The notes under the pieces: model-generated
What the model was told of the DNA's origin: nothing
Databases searched by the model: none
What the model saw: the letters and a program-made list of their open reading frames with translations, nothing else
Assembly (NCBI GenBank): GCA_024743115.1
Contig: JANSXC010000034.1
Span: 1-52,163 of the forward strand
Reading direction: 5' to 3'
DNA from: a bacterium
Lineage (GTDB): Bacteria > Planctomycetota > UBA1135 > UBA2386
Length of the DNA: 52,163 bases
Made by a program: the position numbers and the translations under genes
Part shown: piece after piece, positions 26,011 through 37,959 of the stretch
Position numbering within the stretch: position 1 is the stretch's first letter
How the letters are laid out: every line of letters starts with the position of its first letter

Positions 26011-26739
26011 ATGCCCGCCGCCAGGAACCCCAGGACCGTCGCCGCCCGCCAGAAGGCGCTGCTCGAACTCGCGAACGCGATCGGCCACGAGTTCGAGGAC
26101 CTCGACCTGCTCGACCGTGCGCTGACGCACTCGTCGCTCGGCAACGAAGGCCTCGCGAGCTACGAACGACTCGAGTTCCTCGGCGACGCGTTCCTCAACT
26201 TCGCGGTCGCCGAAGTGCTGTTTCGCGCCGAGCCCGAGGTCGCCGAGGGCCAGCTGACCGAGACCCGCTCGAACATCGTCAGCCGCTCGCCACTCGCCGC
26301 CGTCGCGGAACGACTCGACCTGGCGCGCTACCTGCGCCACGGCAAGGGTCTGCGCGCCGACGAGTGCCGCAGCGAACGGATCCGCGCCGACCTCGTCGAG
26401 GCGGTACTCGGCGCGATCCTCGAGGACGGCGGGATCCGGCCGGCCCGCGCATTCGTGCGGCGCCATTGCCTGCCCGCAGACGCGACACAGAAGGCACCGA
26501 AGGACCCGGTCAAGGACAGTAAGACCGCGCTGCTGCACTTCTGCCAGCGGCTCAAACTCGGCCAGCCGCGCTATGAGTTGCTCGAGACGACCGGGCTGCA
26601 GCACGAGCAGCAGTTCCGCGTGCGCGCGCGACTCGACGACGGGCGCGGCGAGGAAGGCACGGGCCGGACCAAGCGTTCGGCCGAGAAGCTCGCGGCGTCG
26701 CGCCTGCTCGAGCAGCTGGCGGCCGCAGAAGAAAGCTGA
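26011..26739 (+). CDS. rnc: ribonuclease III
   Basis: A 242-residue double-strand-specific endoribonuclease. The catalytic domain has the signature YERLEFLGDAFLNFAVAE (E55, D59) and the second metal-site pair in IRADLVEAVLGAILEDGG (D127, E130). A C-terminal dsRNA-binding domain runs from KTALLHFCQRLKLGQPRYE through TKRSAEKLAASRLLEQL. All four metal ligands are present, so it should be active in rRNA and mRNA processing. ATG 26011 gives the normal family length; the frame extends far upstream (to 24646) only as a shadow of the opposite gene. Confidence 0.96.
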   Translation: MPAARNPRTVAARQKALLELANAIGHEFEDLDLLDRALTHSSLGNEGLASYERLEFLGDAFLNFAVAEVLFRAEPEVAEGQLTETRSNIVSRSPLAAVAERLDLARYLRHGKGLRADECRSERIRADLVEAVLGAILEDGGIRPARAFVRRHCLPADATQKAPKDPVKDSKTALLHFCQRLKLGQPRYELLETTGLQHEQQFRVRARLDDGRGEEGTGRTKRSAEKLAASRLLEQLAAAEES

Positions 26740-26773
26740 GTCCGACTGCCGGCTCGCGCAACGCCCGGCGTGA

Positions 26774-27580
26774 CTACGGTGATTCCGGTGGCGTCGCGAG
26801 CCGTTTGCGCAGCACACCCGGCAGCAGCGGATCGACGAGCTGACTCACGTAGCCCTTCGGTGCCGGTTCGCCGATGCCGACGCGCGCCGGCATGTGGCCC
26901 GGATCGTGATAGGTACCGAACATCAGGTCCATGAGCGGGCTGAGGTTCGCGAAGTTGACCTGGCCGCGCGCTTCGATCGCGTGATGCCAGTGGTGCAATC
27001 GCGGCGCGCCGATCAGATAGCGCAACGGCCCCGGCGTCAGCGAACAGTTGCTGTGGATGTAGATCGCCCACAAGCCGCGCGCCATCGCGAAGCCGGCGAT
27101 CGTATGCAGCGGGAACCCGAGCAGGATCAGCGGCAGGTTCTCGATCGTGCGCGTGTAGAGGTTGTCGAACGGATGCTCGCGATGCGCCGCGAGCCAATCG
27201 AGCCGTTCGGCGGTGTGGTGCACGCGATGGAACCGCCACAGAAACTCGTAGCGGTGCGACAGTCGATGGCCCCAGTAGATCGCCAGGTCACTGAGGAAGA
27301 TCACGGCGAGGAACTGCACCCACCACGGCCACGCGGCGACGGACTCTCGGACGCCGGCGAGCGGCAGTTCATCCGCGTTCCGGTAGATCCACGTCAACGC
27401 GAACAGGACCGGCGCCGTCCAGAGCAGGTACTGCCCGAGGAAGAACAGTACGTCCGTGAAGTAGCCGCGCCGGAACACCGGCTGGTCGTGTCCTGGGTTC
27501 AGCCGCTCGAGCGGCAGGAACACGAGGAACAGCACGGCGAACTGCAAGCCCGCGTTCTGCAGCAGCTCGGAGAAGCTCAT
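26774..27580 (-). CDS. fatty acid hydroxylase / sterol desaturase family membrane protein
   Basis: A 268-residue membrane enzyme with the eight-histidine di-iron ligand set: HRLSH (105-109), HRVHH (118-122), HREH (133-136) and HHWHH (196-200), with H176 nearby. About four hydrophobic helices surround them. Family members hydroxylate or desaturate sterols, fatty acids or sphingolipids using O2. The AIYWGHRLSHRYEFLWRFHRVHH block is canonical. The next gene on the strand starts a transcription unit 21 bases away; rnc converges from the other side. Substrate cannot be inferred. Confidence 0.92.
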   Translation of the reverse strand: MSFSELLQNAGLQFAVLFLVFLPLERLNPGHDQPVFRRGYFTDVLFFLGQYLLWTAPVLFALTWIYRNADELPLAGVRESVAAWPWWVQFLAVIFLSDLAIYWGHRLSHRYEFLWRFHRVHHTAERLDWLAAHREHPFDNLYTRTIENLPLILLGFPLHTIAGFAMARGLWAIYIHSNCSLTPGPLRYLIGAPRLHHWHHAIEARGQVNFANLSPLMDLMFGTYHDPGHMPARVGIGEPAPKGYVSQLVDPLLPGVLRKRLATPPESP

Positions 27581-27601
27581 CGTCGATCCAACGGTTCTCG
27601 A

Positions 27602-28195
27602 CTACTTCTTCGGCGCCGACTTCTGGGTCGCCGACTGGTTCTTGGTCGACTCGGCGGCACGCTTCATGAGCTCCAGCACAGGGCCCGTGGGCGGCGCCGC
27701 CGACTTCGACGAAAAGAGGAACTTCTCTTCGTTCGGCACGTGGACCTTCGACGACGGCAGCAGCGCCGGCGGCGCCTTGGCCGCATCGGCCTTCGTGCCC
27801 TCCGAGTCCACGATGACGGCCGACTTCGAGCTGGAGAGCAGCGACGCGGGATCGATCACCATGCCCTTCGTCGACGGCAACATCTCGAACTCAGTGGCCG
27901 GCACGATCGTCGCGAACTTCGAACTCGACAGCATTCCGTCCGTCGGATCGATCACGAGCACCTTCGAGGACGGGAGCGCCGCCCCCATCTCGCCCTTGCC
28001 CGCGGCCTCCCCGTCGACTTCGCCCACTCCACCAACGGCGCCACCGCCGGCCGGATCCGCGGCCTGCATTCGAGCGTCTGCCCGCTGCTGCGCGTCGTAG
28101 ACGTAACAACCGAATACGGACAGCGCGACGAGCACGGCCCCGACACGGGCCAGGCTGACGAGCAGCGAAAGTTTGCGATTCTTGATCTCGGTCAT
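27602..28195 (-). CDS. membrane-anchored protein with alternating LPSSK / SSSK repeats
   Basis: A 197-residue protein. After a short basic start there is one hydrophobic segment (LLVSLARVGAVLVALSVFGC), a signal anchor or possibly an atypical lipobox. Residues 40-72 are a Gly/Ala-rich spacer. Residues 74-166 carry six short repeats in an ABABAB pattern: LPSSKVLVIDP, LSSSKFATIVP, LPSTKGMVIDP, LSSSKSAVIVD, LPSSKVHVP and LFSSKSA. The tail is Lys/Ser/Ala-rich. No known domain is recognised. ATG 28195 was chosen because the hydrophobic segment follows closely; the frame runs farther upstream into the divergent dehydrogenase. It lies 21 bases downstream of the hydroxylase start on the same strand, so the hydroxylase gene may be co-transcribed after it. 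Confidence 0.75.
   Translation of the reverse strand: MTEIKNRKLSLLVSLARVGAVLVALSVFGCYVYDAQQRADARMQAADPAGGGAVGGVGEVDGEAAGKGEMGAALPSSKVLVIDPTDGMLSSSKFATIVPATEFEMLPSTKGMVIDPASLLSSSKSAVIVDSEGTKADAAKAPPALLPSSKVHVPNEEKFLFSSKSAAPPTGPVLELMKRAAESTKNQSATQKSAPKK
27698..27976 (-). repeat. coding repeats of the LPSSK protein
   Basis: The region encodes three copies of a two-part unit (A: L-P-S-S/T-K-x-x-V-x-D-P; B: L-S-S-S-K-x-A-x-I-V). Spacing between SK positions is 14-17 residues except between units two and three (26). Confidence 0.7.
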
Positions 28196-28367
28196 CGGTT
28201 GCCTCGGTCGGTCCAGCGGTGCGGCAGCGCCTCGGACGCCGACTGGATCCAGTCTATGCGTTTCGGCTACGGGACGAACGAACCGCGAGAATCTTCCCGA
28301 TCCGTCCCCGGGAACGTTTGCGCGGCCCGGCTCCCTGCTCGACGATTCCGCCCCGCTGACCTGAATC

Positions 28368-29207
28368 ATGACCGATATCGCACTGCTGGGAACCGGGCTA
28401 CTGGGCGCCGGATTCGTCGAAAACCTCCTCACCAAGGGGCACTCCGTCCGCGTCTGGAACCGCACGGCAAGCAAGACCGGGCCCCTCGTCGAGCGCGGCG
28501 CAACCGCGCCCGGCGACCCCGCCGCCACCGCCGCCGGCTGCAGCCACGTTCACCTCGTGCTGTCCGAGGACACGGCGGTCGACGAGGTGATCGCCACGCT
28601 CCGCCCCGGCCTCGCGCCGGACGCGTGGGTCATCGATCACTCCACCAACGCACCGCCGAAGGTCGCCGCGCGCTACGCGAGCCTGCGCGGCGAAGGCGTG
28701 CGATACGTTCCCGCACCCGTCTTCATGTCCCCGCAGAACGCGCGCGACGCGAGCGGCCTCATGCTGCTGTCGGCAAACGACGACGACGCCGCAGCGCTGA
28801 CGGAGCACCTCACGGCCATGACGGGCAAGCTGATGCACGTCGGCGACCACCCCGAACTCGCCGCGGCCTACAAGCTGGCGGGCAACTCGGTCTACTTCGC
28901 GATGACGGCGGCGCTGAACGACGTGCTCGCGATCGGCCGTGGCTCCGGCATCGAACCAGGAAAGATGCTCGAGCTGTTCGACGTCTTCAAGGTCGGCCAC
29001 GCGATGCCGATCATCGGCAAGCACGTCGCCGCGGGGGACCGCGGCCGCGCCAGCTTCGAACTCACGATGGCGCGCAAGGACGCCCGCCTCATGCAGGACG
29101 CGGCGGGGAGCGAACCGACGATCGGACTGCCCGCGATCATCGCCGCGATGGACCGCGCGCTCGAGCGCGGCGACGGGCACAAGGACTTCATCGCGTTCAC
29201 GCAATGA
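28368..29207 (+). CDS. NAD(P)-dependent beta-hydroxyacid dehydrogenase (3-hydroxyisobutyrate dehydrogenase-like)
   Basis: A 279-residue cytosolic oxidoreductase. An N-terminal Rossmann dinucleotide motif (IALLGTGLLGAGF, residues 4-16), then VWNRT, where Arg at the end of beta-2 favours NADPH; the substrate loop DHSTNAPPKV (D90-S92-T93); and catalytic K169 in AAYKLAGNSVYF, with the all-alpha C-terminal domain following. The subgroup resembles glyoxylate/succinic-semialdehyde or 3-hydroxyisobutyrate reductases; exact substrate is not assignable. It is divergent from the LPSSK gene and 61 bases before mfd on the same strand. Confidence 0.92.
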   Translation: MTDIALLGTGLLGAGFVENLLTKGHSVRVWNRTASKTGPLVERGATAPGDPAATAAGCSHVHLVLSEDTAVDEVIATLRPGLAPDAWVIDHSTNAPPKVAARYASLRGEGVRYVPAPVFMSPQNARDASGLMLLSANDDDAAALTEHLTAMTGKLMHVGDHPELAAAYKLAGNSVYFAMTAALNDVLAIGRGSGIEPGKMLELFDVFKVGHAMPIIGKHVAAGDRGRASFELTMARKDARLMQDAAGSEPTIGLPAIIAAMDRALERGDGHKDFIAFTQ

Positions 29208-29268
29208 GCTCGAGCCCACGCTCGATCTGACGATCGAAAGCGCGGCGCGCCCGTCCTACCCTCACACG

Positions 29269-32481
<3,213 letters not shown>

Positions 32482-32557
32482 CAACTACGCACTTCGCCGG
32501 CCTTGACTGGGCAGACTTCCCGCGCATGGTTTCCGAGTCAACTTCGGGGACCTATCC

Positions 32558-34885
32558 ATGCAACCAAGCTACCGCTCTGGGCTCGGCTCGTTCGTCTACA
32601 TCGCCATCGTCTGCCTGCTTTCATGCAATGAGGGAAAGGGTCAAAGCCCGGGCTGGAATCAAGTAGGCCAAAGCGGGCCGGCGCCCTCGGCGAGGGGCGG
32701 GTCCACAATGACCTATGACCCGGTTCGCGGAGCCGCTGTATTGTTCGGCGGCAACGACGGTATCAAGCGAGCAGACACCTGGGAGTGGAACGGAGTCTCG
32801 TGGCTCCAGATCGCTACCCCAGGGCCATCGGGTCGCGCCTATCACTCAATGGCGTTCGATACCGCCCGCAATCGCGTGCTCTTGTTCGGTGGGGCTACGG
32901 CGAGCGGGCTCGTCGGCGACACCTGGGAGTGGGACGGCGCGACGTGGACGCAGGTCGCGACCTCGGGGCCCGGCGGACGATGCGGCCCCATCATGACGTT
33001 CGACACCCAACGCGGGCGCGCGATCCTTTTCGGTGGCCAGGGCTCAGGCCCGGCATTCGGCGACACCTGGGAGTGGGACGGTGCTGCGTGGTCACAGGTT
33101 CACACAGGCGGTACAGGAGCACCAAGCCCACGCTTCTACGGCGGCATGGCATACGACCAAGGGCGCGGAAGGACCGTCATGTTCGCGGGCCAGAACGCCG
33201 CGAACGTCTTCTTCGACGATACCTGGGAGTGGGACGGTTCGAGCTGGACACTCGCCACCAGCACCGGCCCGAGCCCTCGCGCTTCGATTGCGATGGTCTA
33301 CGATGCGAGCCGGAGTGTTTGCCTGAGTCACGGGGGACGCGACTCGCTCGGTCGAGATCTGGACGAAACGTGGGAGTGGAACGGCTCTTCGTGGTCTCTT
33401 GCGCTCTCCGTCGGCCCTGGACCACGACGCGCACACGCGGCAACTTACGACTCGACCCGACGACGCCCCATCGTTTTCGGCGGCTACGGTTCGGCGGCCT
33501 TCAACGACACGTGGGAATTGAGCCTCGGCCCCAATGCGCCCGTGACCATGGCGCTCACCCCTACAGCCGGCGGCCCTCCGGGAACAGTAGACCACGCAAT
33601 GACGGCACTGCCCGGGGGAGGCGCATTGCTGTTCGGCGGAGATACGGGAACGCCTTACCCGGTCCTCACATTCGAACTCCGGGGTGCAACATGGACCAAG
33701 AAATTCTCCACGAACAACCCAATGGTGCGCCGGGCACACGCTCTCGCACTTGACCGAACTCGACAGAACAATGTCTTGTTCGGCGGTGTGAACCCGGCCG
33801 GGCTCACGCTGTCCGACACCTGGACGTGGGCGGACGACTCATGGACCCTTCACCGCCCCACGGTCGCTCCTGCGGCCCGTAGTCGGCACCGCATGACACT
33901 CGATCGTAACCGCGACGAAGTCGTACTCTTCGGCGGCGAGTCGGCGAATGGAAACGCGCTCGGCGACTTCTGGTCGTGGGACGGTACGAGCTGGTCGAAC
34001 GTGCCCGCACCGGCACTGCCCCCTCCCAGATTCGCTCACGGACTCGCGTTCGACGAGTTTCGTGGGCAACTCGTACTCTTCGGCGGTCGCGACGGGGGGC
34101 AAACACTTGGCGACCTGTGGGAGTGGGACGGCATCCAATGGCTGCCGATCGTGCCGAACCCTGCGCCCAGTGGGTCGTGGACACCAGGGCCGAGATCAGA
34201 TTTCGCGATGAGCTATGACCCGAACGCCGAGCGAGTGGTGGTTCATGGCGGACTCGCGGGGGCCTGCCTCGGTGATCTCTGGACCTGGAACGGTACGAGT
34301 TGGACCTATCACGAGCCGGGCCCTACGAGCCTTAGCACACGACATGGCCATACACTCGTGTTCGAACGATCGAGCAACCGGCACTTGATATATGGCGGCA
34401 CGTGTAACAGCCAAACAAACGCAGAGCTATGGGAAGCGGGCCTCCCCGTCTTCTGGCGCTGGTCGCCTTACGGCAGTGGCTGTATCGGCAGCCAAGGTAC
34501 CCCGCAACTCACGGTCAAGAACGGCTCGTCGGCAATCATCGGCCAGACGCTGCAGCTCGAGATATCCAACGTTCCGACGTTCGGGCCATTCGCGAGTGCC
34601 TTCGGGGTTCTGGGCATCAACCGCTCCCTATTCCTCGGGCAACCGATCCCGTTCGATCTCGGCTTCTTCCAGCTCCCGGGATGCCTGGCCTGGACCTCGT
34701 CCGACTTCAGCTTCGCCGCGAGCTTGCCCGTGAACGGCATTTCTACCTGGGATTTCCCGCTCGCGAACACCGGCCTGCTCCTGGGCTTCGAACTCAATCT
34801 TCAGGGCATTTGCTTCGAATCGCCGGCGTACTCGCGTTGGGCATCGGTATCGAACGCAGCGATCGTGCGTGTCGGAAGCCGTTGA
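32558..34885 (+). CDS. exported kelch-repeat protein with planctomycete-type C-terminal module
   Basis: A 775-residue protein. A signal peptide (FVYIAIVCLLSC, with Cys as possible lipobox) precedes twelve kelch-like repeats, each with a T/L-W-x-W-D/N-G-x-x-W strand and a V-L-F-G-G turn; they divide as six plus six, suggesting two propellers. From ~640 a different module begins with YGSGCIGSQGTPQL and ends in SNAAIVRVG, shared in pattern with the subtilase and lipase in this window. GC is somewhat lower than in neighbours. It stands alone between mfd and the amidohydrolase array. Kelch propellers usually bind proteins or sugars; function here is unknown. Confidence 0.85.
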   Translation: MQPSYRSGLGSFVYIAIVCLLSCNEGKGQSPGWNQVGQSGPAPSARGGSTMTYDPVRGAAVLFGGNDGIKRADTWEWNGVSWLQIATPGPSGRAYHSMAFDTARNRVLLFGGATASGLVGDTWEWDGATWTQVATSGPGGRCGPIMTFDTQRGRAILFGGQGSGPAFGDTWEWDGAAWSQVHTGGTGAPSPRFYGGMAYDQGRGRTVMFAGQNAANVFFDDTWEWDGSSWTLATSTGPSPRASIAMVYDASRSVCLSHGGRDSLGRDLDETWEWNGSSWSLALSVGPGPRRAHAATYDSTRRRPIVFGGYGSAAFNDTWELSLGPNAPVTMALTPTAGGPPGTVDHAMTALPGGGALLFGGDTGTPYPVLTFELRGATWTKKFSTNNPMVRRAHALALDRTRQNNVLFGGVNPAGLTLSDTWTWADDSWTLHRPTVAPAARSRHRMTLDRNRDEVVLFGGESANGNALGDFWSWDGTSWSNVPAPALPPPRFAHGLAFDEFRGQLVLFGGRDGGQTLGDLWEWDGIQWLPIVPNPAPSGSWTPGPRSDFAMSYDPNAERVVVHGGLAGACLGDLWTWNGTSWTYHEPGPTSLSTRHGHTLVFERSSNRHLIYGGTCNSQTNAELWEAGLPVFWRWSPYGSGCIGSQGTPQLTVKNGSSAIIGQTLQLEISNVPTFGPFASAFGVLGINRSLFLGQPIPFDLGFFQLPGCLAWTSSDFSFAASLPVNGISTWDFPLANTGLLLGFELNLQGICFESPAYSRWASVSNAAIVRVGSR
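32690..34456 (+). repeat. twelve kelch coding repeats
   Basis: Repeats recur every ~140-150 bases; cores such as GACACCTGGGAGTGGGACGG recur almost unchanged at ~32918 and ~33061. The DNA-level similarity of repeats 1-5 points to recent internal duplication. Confidence 0.75.
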
Positions 34886-34905
34886 CCCGCGCCGCTTGAC
34901 GGGTC
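34884..34905 (+). terminator. hairpin overlapping the kelch gene stop
   Basis: GACCCG / CGGGTC stem with a 10-base loop, beginning in the stop codon. It is short and has no U tract. Confidence 0.25.
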
Positions 34906-35126
34906 GGGACGGGTGCGATGCCAGCAGGCATGCCCGGATTACGGCGGGACACAAATCTGGCGGCCCACCGCGCGCCGAACGATGCGGTCAACCCACGCCC
35001 CCCCGCGACACCCAAGTTGCACCGCCGCCGTCAAAAAGGGTTGGCAGTCCCAGGCCCGGTGTCCGTAAATGCTTCGCCCCCCTGTCCGCTCCGCGGACCC
35101 TCCGAGACCCCAACCTGCTGGCGCTC
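34886..35126 (+). promoter_or_regulatory. leader region upstream of the amidohydrolase array
   Basis: A 241-base gap before the first array gene that must hold its promoter. A TTGGCA at 35041-35046 followed ~19 bases later by TAAATG is the only sigma70-like pair I can see, and it is poor. No riboswitch fold is recognised. Confidence 0.3.
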
Positions 35127-36806
35127 ATGCGAAGGATCCCCTGGCACCTTCCTGTCCTGCTCCCCCTCCTCACCCTGGCCGCCCCGGTAAGGGCGCAGGA
35201 ACCGGAGAAGTCCGAGAAACCGACTCCGAAGGCCGAATCGCCGGCCGCAGAGCGCGGTCCAGGACGGGGTAACCGCGGCAATCGGGCCGGCGCTCGCCGG
35301 CGCGGTGGCGCGCGCCGGAACCGTCAGCCGGTCACGGCGATCACGGCGAAGTTCGTGCACCCGGTCAGCGGCCCCGTCATCGAGAACGGCGTCGTGCTGG
35401 TTCGTGGTGAGCGGATCCTCGCGGTCGGCAAGCAGGGCGAGGTTCGGATCCCGGAGAGCGCGACGACGCGCGACTTCCCGAACGGTCACGTCTACCCGGG
35501 TCTGATCGACGCGGAGACGGACGCGTTCACGGATCCGGCGACGCAGCGTGGCGGGCTCGATGCGGGCATGGCGCTCGCGGACGACCTGCAGCTGCGCCAC
35601 AACCGCGACGACTCGCTCGCCGCCGCCGGCATCACGGTCGCCTACGTGAGCGCGCCGGCAGGCCAGGGCGCGATCGTGCGCCCGCGCCGCGAAGGCTTCG
35701 AGGTCTGGGAGGGCAAGGAAAAGGCCGGCCTGCAGTTGCGCATGACGAGCGGTCCGCGGCCGACGCACGCGCTACAGCGCCAGCAGCAGCTCGACGGGCT
35801 CAAGAAGACGTTCGATGGCCTCGACAAGTACGAGAAGGCCAAGAAGGACTACAACAAGGCGCTCGACAAGTACGAGAAGGACTTCGCCGAGTACCTCGCC
35901 TGGCACGAGAAGAACAAGGGCAAGAAGAAGGCGGGTGACGGCAAGCCGGCTGACAAGACCGAGAGCGCAGCACCCGCGGGTCGGCCAGCCGGTCGCGGCC
36001 CGCGCGGTCGCCGCCCCGTCCCACCAGGAGACGGCAAGAACGCCGAACCACTGACCGCCGAAGAACAGCAGACCGAACTCGCGTTCGAAACGCTGCTGGA
36101 GATCCTCGCCGAGCAGAACGCCCAGGATCCCAAGCCAGCGCCTCCCGGCCCGAAGGGCGTTGCCCAGAAGCCGTCGGGCAAGGCCGACGGCAAGGACAAG
36201 AAGAAGGACGGCCCGCCGAAGCGCCCGAGCTACCCGAAGCCGTTCAAGGAAGACCCGAAGAAGGAAACCCTGCTGGCGGTACTCGAGGGCGAGATGCCGC
36301 TGCGCGTCGAGGCCCACCGCCCCGACGAACTGCGCGCAGCACTGCACATGCAGCGCAAGAACGACGTGCCGCTGCTCGTGCTCGAGCAGGCCTATGGTGC
36401 TGGCACCGTCGCGAAAGAGCTCGCCGAAACCGGCGCGACCGTTGTCCTCACCGAAGTGCTGCCGAACAGCATGCCGGAGCTCTACGACGCGTTCGATCCG
36501 TGCACGGTGCCGCAGGCGCTGCACGCGGCCGGCGTGCCGTTCGCGATCGCGACGGGCAAGGCGCGCAGCGCGCCGCTGCTGCCGCTGATGGCTGCGACCG
36601 CGGTCGGCAAGGGGCTCGACGCCAAGGCCGCGCTGCGCGCGATCACGCTCACGCCCGCCGAGATCCTCGGCATCCAGAAGGACACGGGCTCGCTCGCCCG
36701 CGGCAAGTTCGCGGACCTGATCGTCTGTGACCGACCGCTGTTCGACAGCGACAGCCGCGTGCTGTTCGTGCTCGGCAAGGGCCGCACCGAATTCGAGGGG
36801 AACTGA
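35127..36806 (+). CDS. amidohydrolase-like exported protein 1 (metal ligands lost, Lys-rich insertion)
   Basis: A 559-residue protein with a signal peptide (LPVLLPLLTLAAPVRAQ) and a Glu/Lys/Arg-rich spacer. The composite beta-domain and barrel start follow (GVVLVRGERILAVGKQGEV ... VYPGLID). Where amidohydrolases have HxH after PGLID, this has AETD, so both ligands are gone. A central insertion (~residues 230-375) is mostly Lys/Glu/Pro-rich, coiled and unstructured in look. One His is kept in VEAHRPDEL; the late Asp is replaced (AIATGKA). The end keeps TPAEILGIQKDTGSLARGKFADL. It heads the array; the next gene begins 4 bases after its stop. Likely a pseudoenzyme or scaffold in the periplasm. 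Confidence 0.82.
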   Translation: MRRIPWHLPVLLPLLTLAAPVRAQEPEKSEKPTPKAESPAAERGPGRGNRGNRAGARRRGGARRNRQPVTAITAKFVHPVSGPVIENGVVLVRGERILAVGKQGEVRIPESATTRDFPNGHVYPGLIDAETDAFTDPATQRGGLDAGMALADDLQLRHNRDDSLAAAGITVAYVSAPAGQGAIVRPRREGFEVWEGKEKAGLQLRMTSGPRPTHALQRQQQLDGLKKTFDGLDKYEKAKKDYNKALDKYEKDFAEYLAWHEKNKGKKKAGDGKPADKTESAAPAGRPAGRGPRGRRPVPPGDGKNAEPLTAEEQQTELAFETLLEILAEQNAQDPKPAPPGPKGVAQKPSGKADGKDKKKDGPPKRPSYPKPFKEDPKKETLLAVLEGEMPLRVEAHRPDELRAALHMQRKNDVPLLVLEQAYGAGTVAKELAETGATVVLTEVLPNSMPELYDAFDPCTVPQALHAAGVPFAIATGKARSAPLLPLMAATAVGKGLDAKAALRAITLTPAEILGIQKDTGSLARGKFADLIVCDRPLFDSDSRVLFVLGKGRTEFEGN

Positions 36807-36810
36807 TCCA

Positions 36811-37959
36811 ATGCTTCGTTGTTTCTCGCTGATCGCGCTCGGCGCGATCGCTCTCACCGTTCCCGCCCAGGCGCAGGACCTGCTCGTCAAAGCGAGCCGG
36901 ATCGTGCTCGCGCCTGGCACCGAACTCGCGCCGGGCCAGCTGCTCATCCGTGCGGGCAAGGTCCAATACGTCGGCGACGAGATTCCGACCGAAGCGCGTC
37001 AGAATGCGCGCGTCATCGACTACGGCAAGGCGGTCATCACGCCGGGCTTCGTGCTCGCGCAGGCGACGCTCGGCCAGGACGCGGATCTCGCGGAAGCGGC
37101 GTTCGCGTTCACACCGGACCTGCTCGCGGCCGAAGCGTTCGACCCGTGGCATGAGGATCTCGATTCGCTCGCGCCACAGGGCATCACATCGTTTGCCCTG
37201 TCGCCGTCGCAGCGCAACGTCGCCGGCGGCATCGCGGCGCTCGCCAAACCCGGCACGACCAAGGCCGGCGACCACATGGGCCGCATCGCCGAGCGCGAAC
37301 TGCACCTGCACCTGTCGCTGAACCGCGCCGCGCGCAACCAGCAGCGCGCGCCGACGTCCCTGATCGGTGCCCTCGACATGCTGCGCACGGTCTTCACCGC
37401 GGCGAAGAGCGGCGTGCAGGGTGGCCCGGACATCGCGATCCTCGCCCAGGTGCTCGACGGTTCGCGCCGCGTGTTCGCACACGCCGACACCTACACGGAG
37501 CTGTCGGGCCTGCTCGACCTCGCGCGCGACTTCAACTTCGAACCCGTGATCGTCGGTGGCGGCGACGCGGAGAAGGTGATGCCGCGAATCACCGAGCAGA
37601 AGGCCGGCATCGTGCTGTCGACGCTGCGTCCCGAGATGCGGCTCGCCCAGCTGCGACTGCCCGGCAAGCTCGCCGCGGCCGGCGTGCCCTTCGCGTTCGG
37701 CGGGGACCCCAAACAGCTGCGGATGTCCGCGGTGCTCGCTGTGCGCCACGGCCTCGACAAGAACGCGGCGCTCGCGGCCATGACGCGGGCGCCCGCCGAG
37801 ATGCTCGGTCAGGAAACCAACGTCGGCGCGCTGCGCACTGGCTGCGCCGCCGACTTCAACGTCTGGAGCGGACACCCGCTCGACCTGCACAGTTCTCACC
37901 TCGCGAGCTGGGTCGACGGCCAGCTGCTCGCGGGCAACGAGCCCAAGGAAGATCGCTGA
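36811..37959 (+). CDS. amidohydrolase-like exported protein 2 (HxH lost)
   Basis: A 382-residue protein with a signal peptide ending near AQAQ (residue 22). The composite domain (LLIRAGKVQYVGDEIP) leads to PGFVLAQATLG, where HxH is replaced by Q-A-T. One His remains in VFAHADTYTEL, the second expected His is missing, and an Asp is kept in FAFGGDP. The end reads RAPAEMLGQETNVGALRTGCAADF. Compared with the ~400-450-residue family it is compact, with no insertion. Its TGA shares its last base with the next gene's ATG (TGATG), so it is tightly coupled. Hydrolytic activity is unlikely. Confidence 0.82.
   Translation: MLRCFSLIALGAIALTVPAQAQDLLVKASRIVLAPGTELAPGQLLIRAGKVQYVGDEIPTEARQNARVIDYGKAVITPGFVLAQATLGQDADLAEAAFAFTPDLLAAEAFDPWHEDLDSLAPQGITSFALSPSQRNVAGGIAALAKPGTTKAGDHMGRIAERELHLHLSLNRAARNQQRAPTSLIGALDMLRTVFTAAKSGVQGGPDIAILAQVLDGSRRVFAHADTYTELSGLLDLARDFNFEPVIVGGGDAEKVMPRITEQKAGIVLSTLRPEMRLAQLRLPGKLAAAGVPFAFGGDPKQLRMSAVLAVRHGLDKNAALAAMTRAPAEMLGQETNVGALRTGCAADFNVWSGHPLDLHSSHLASWVDGQLLAGNEPKEDR

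Noticed and set aside
32690..34456. Regularly spaced similar DNA segments suggesting a CRISPR or satellite array
   Set aside because: The spacing (~140-150 bases) and reading frame match kelch protein repeats; the intervals are themselves coding and similar.
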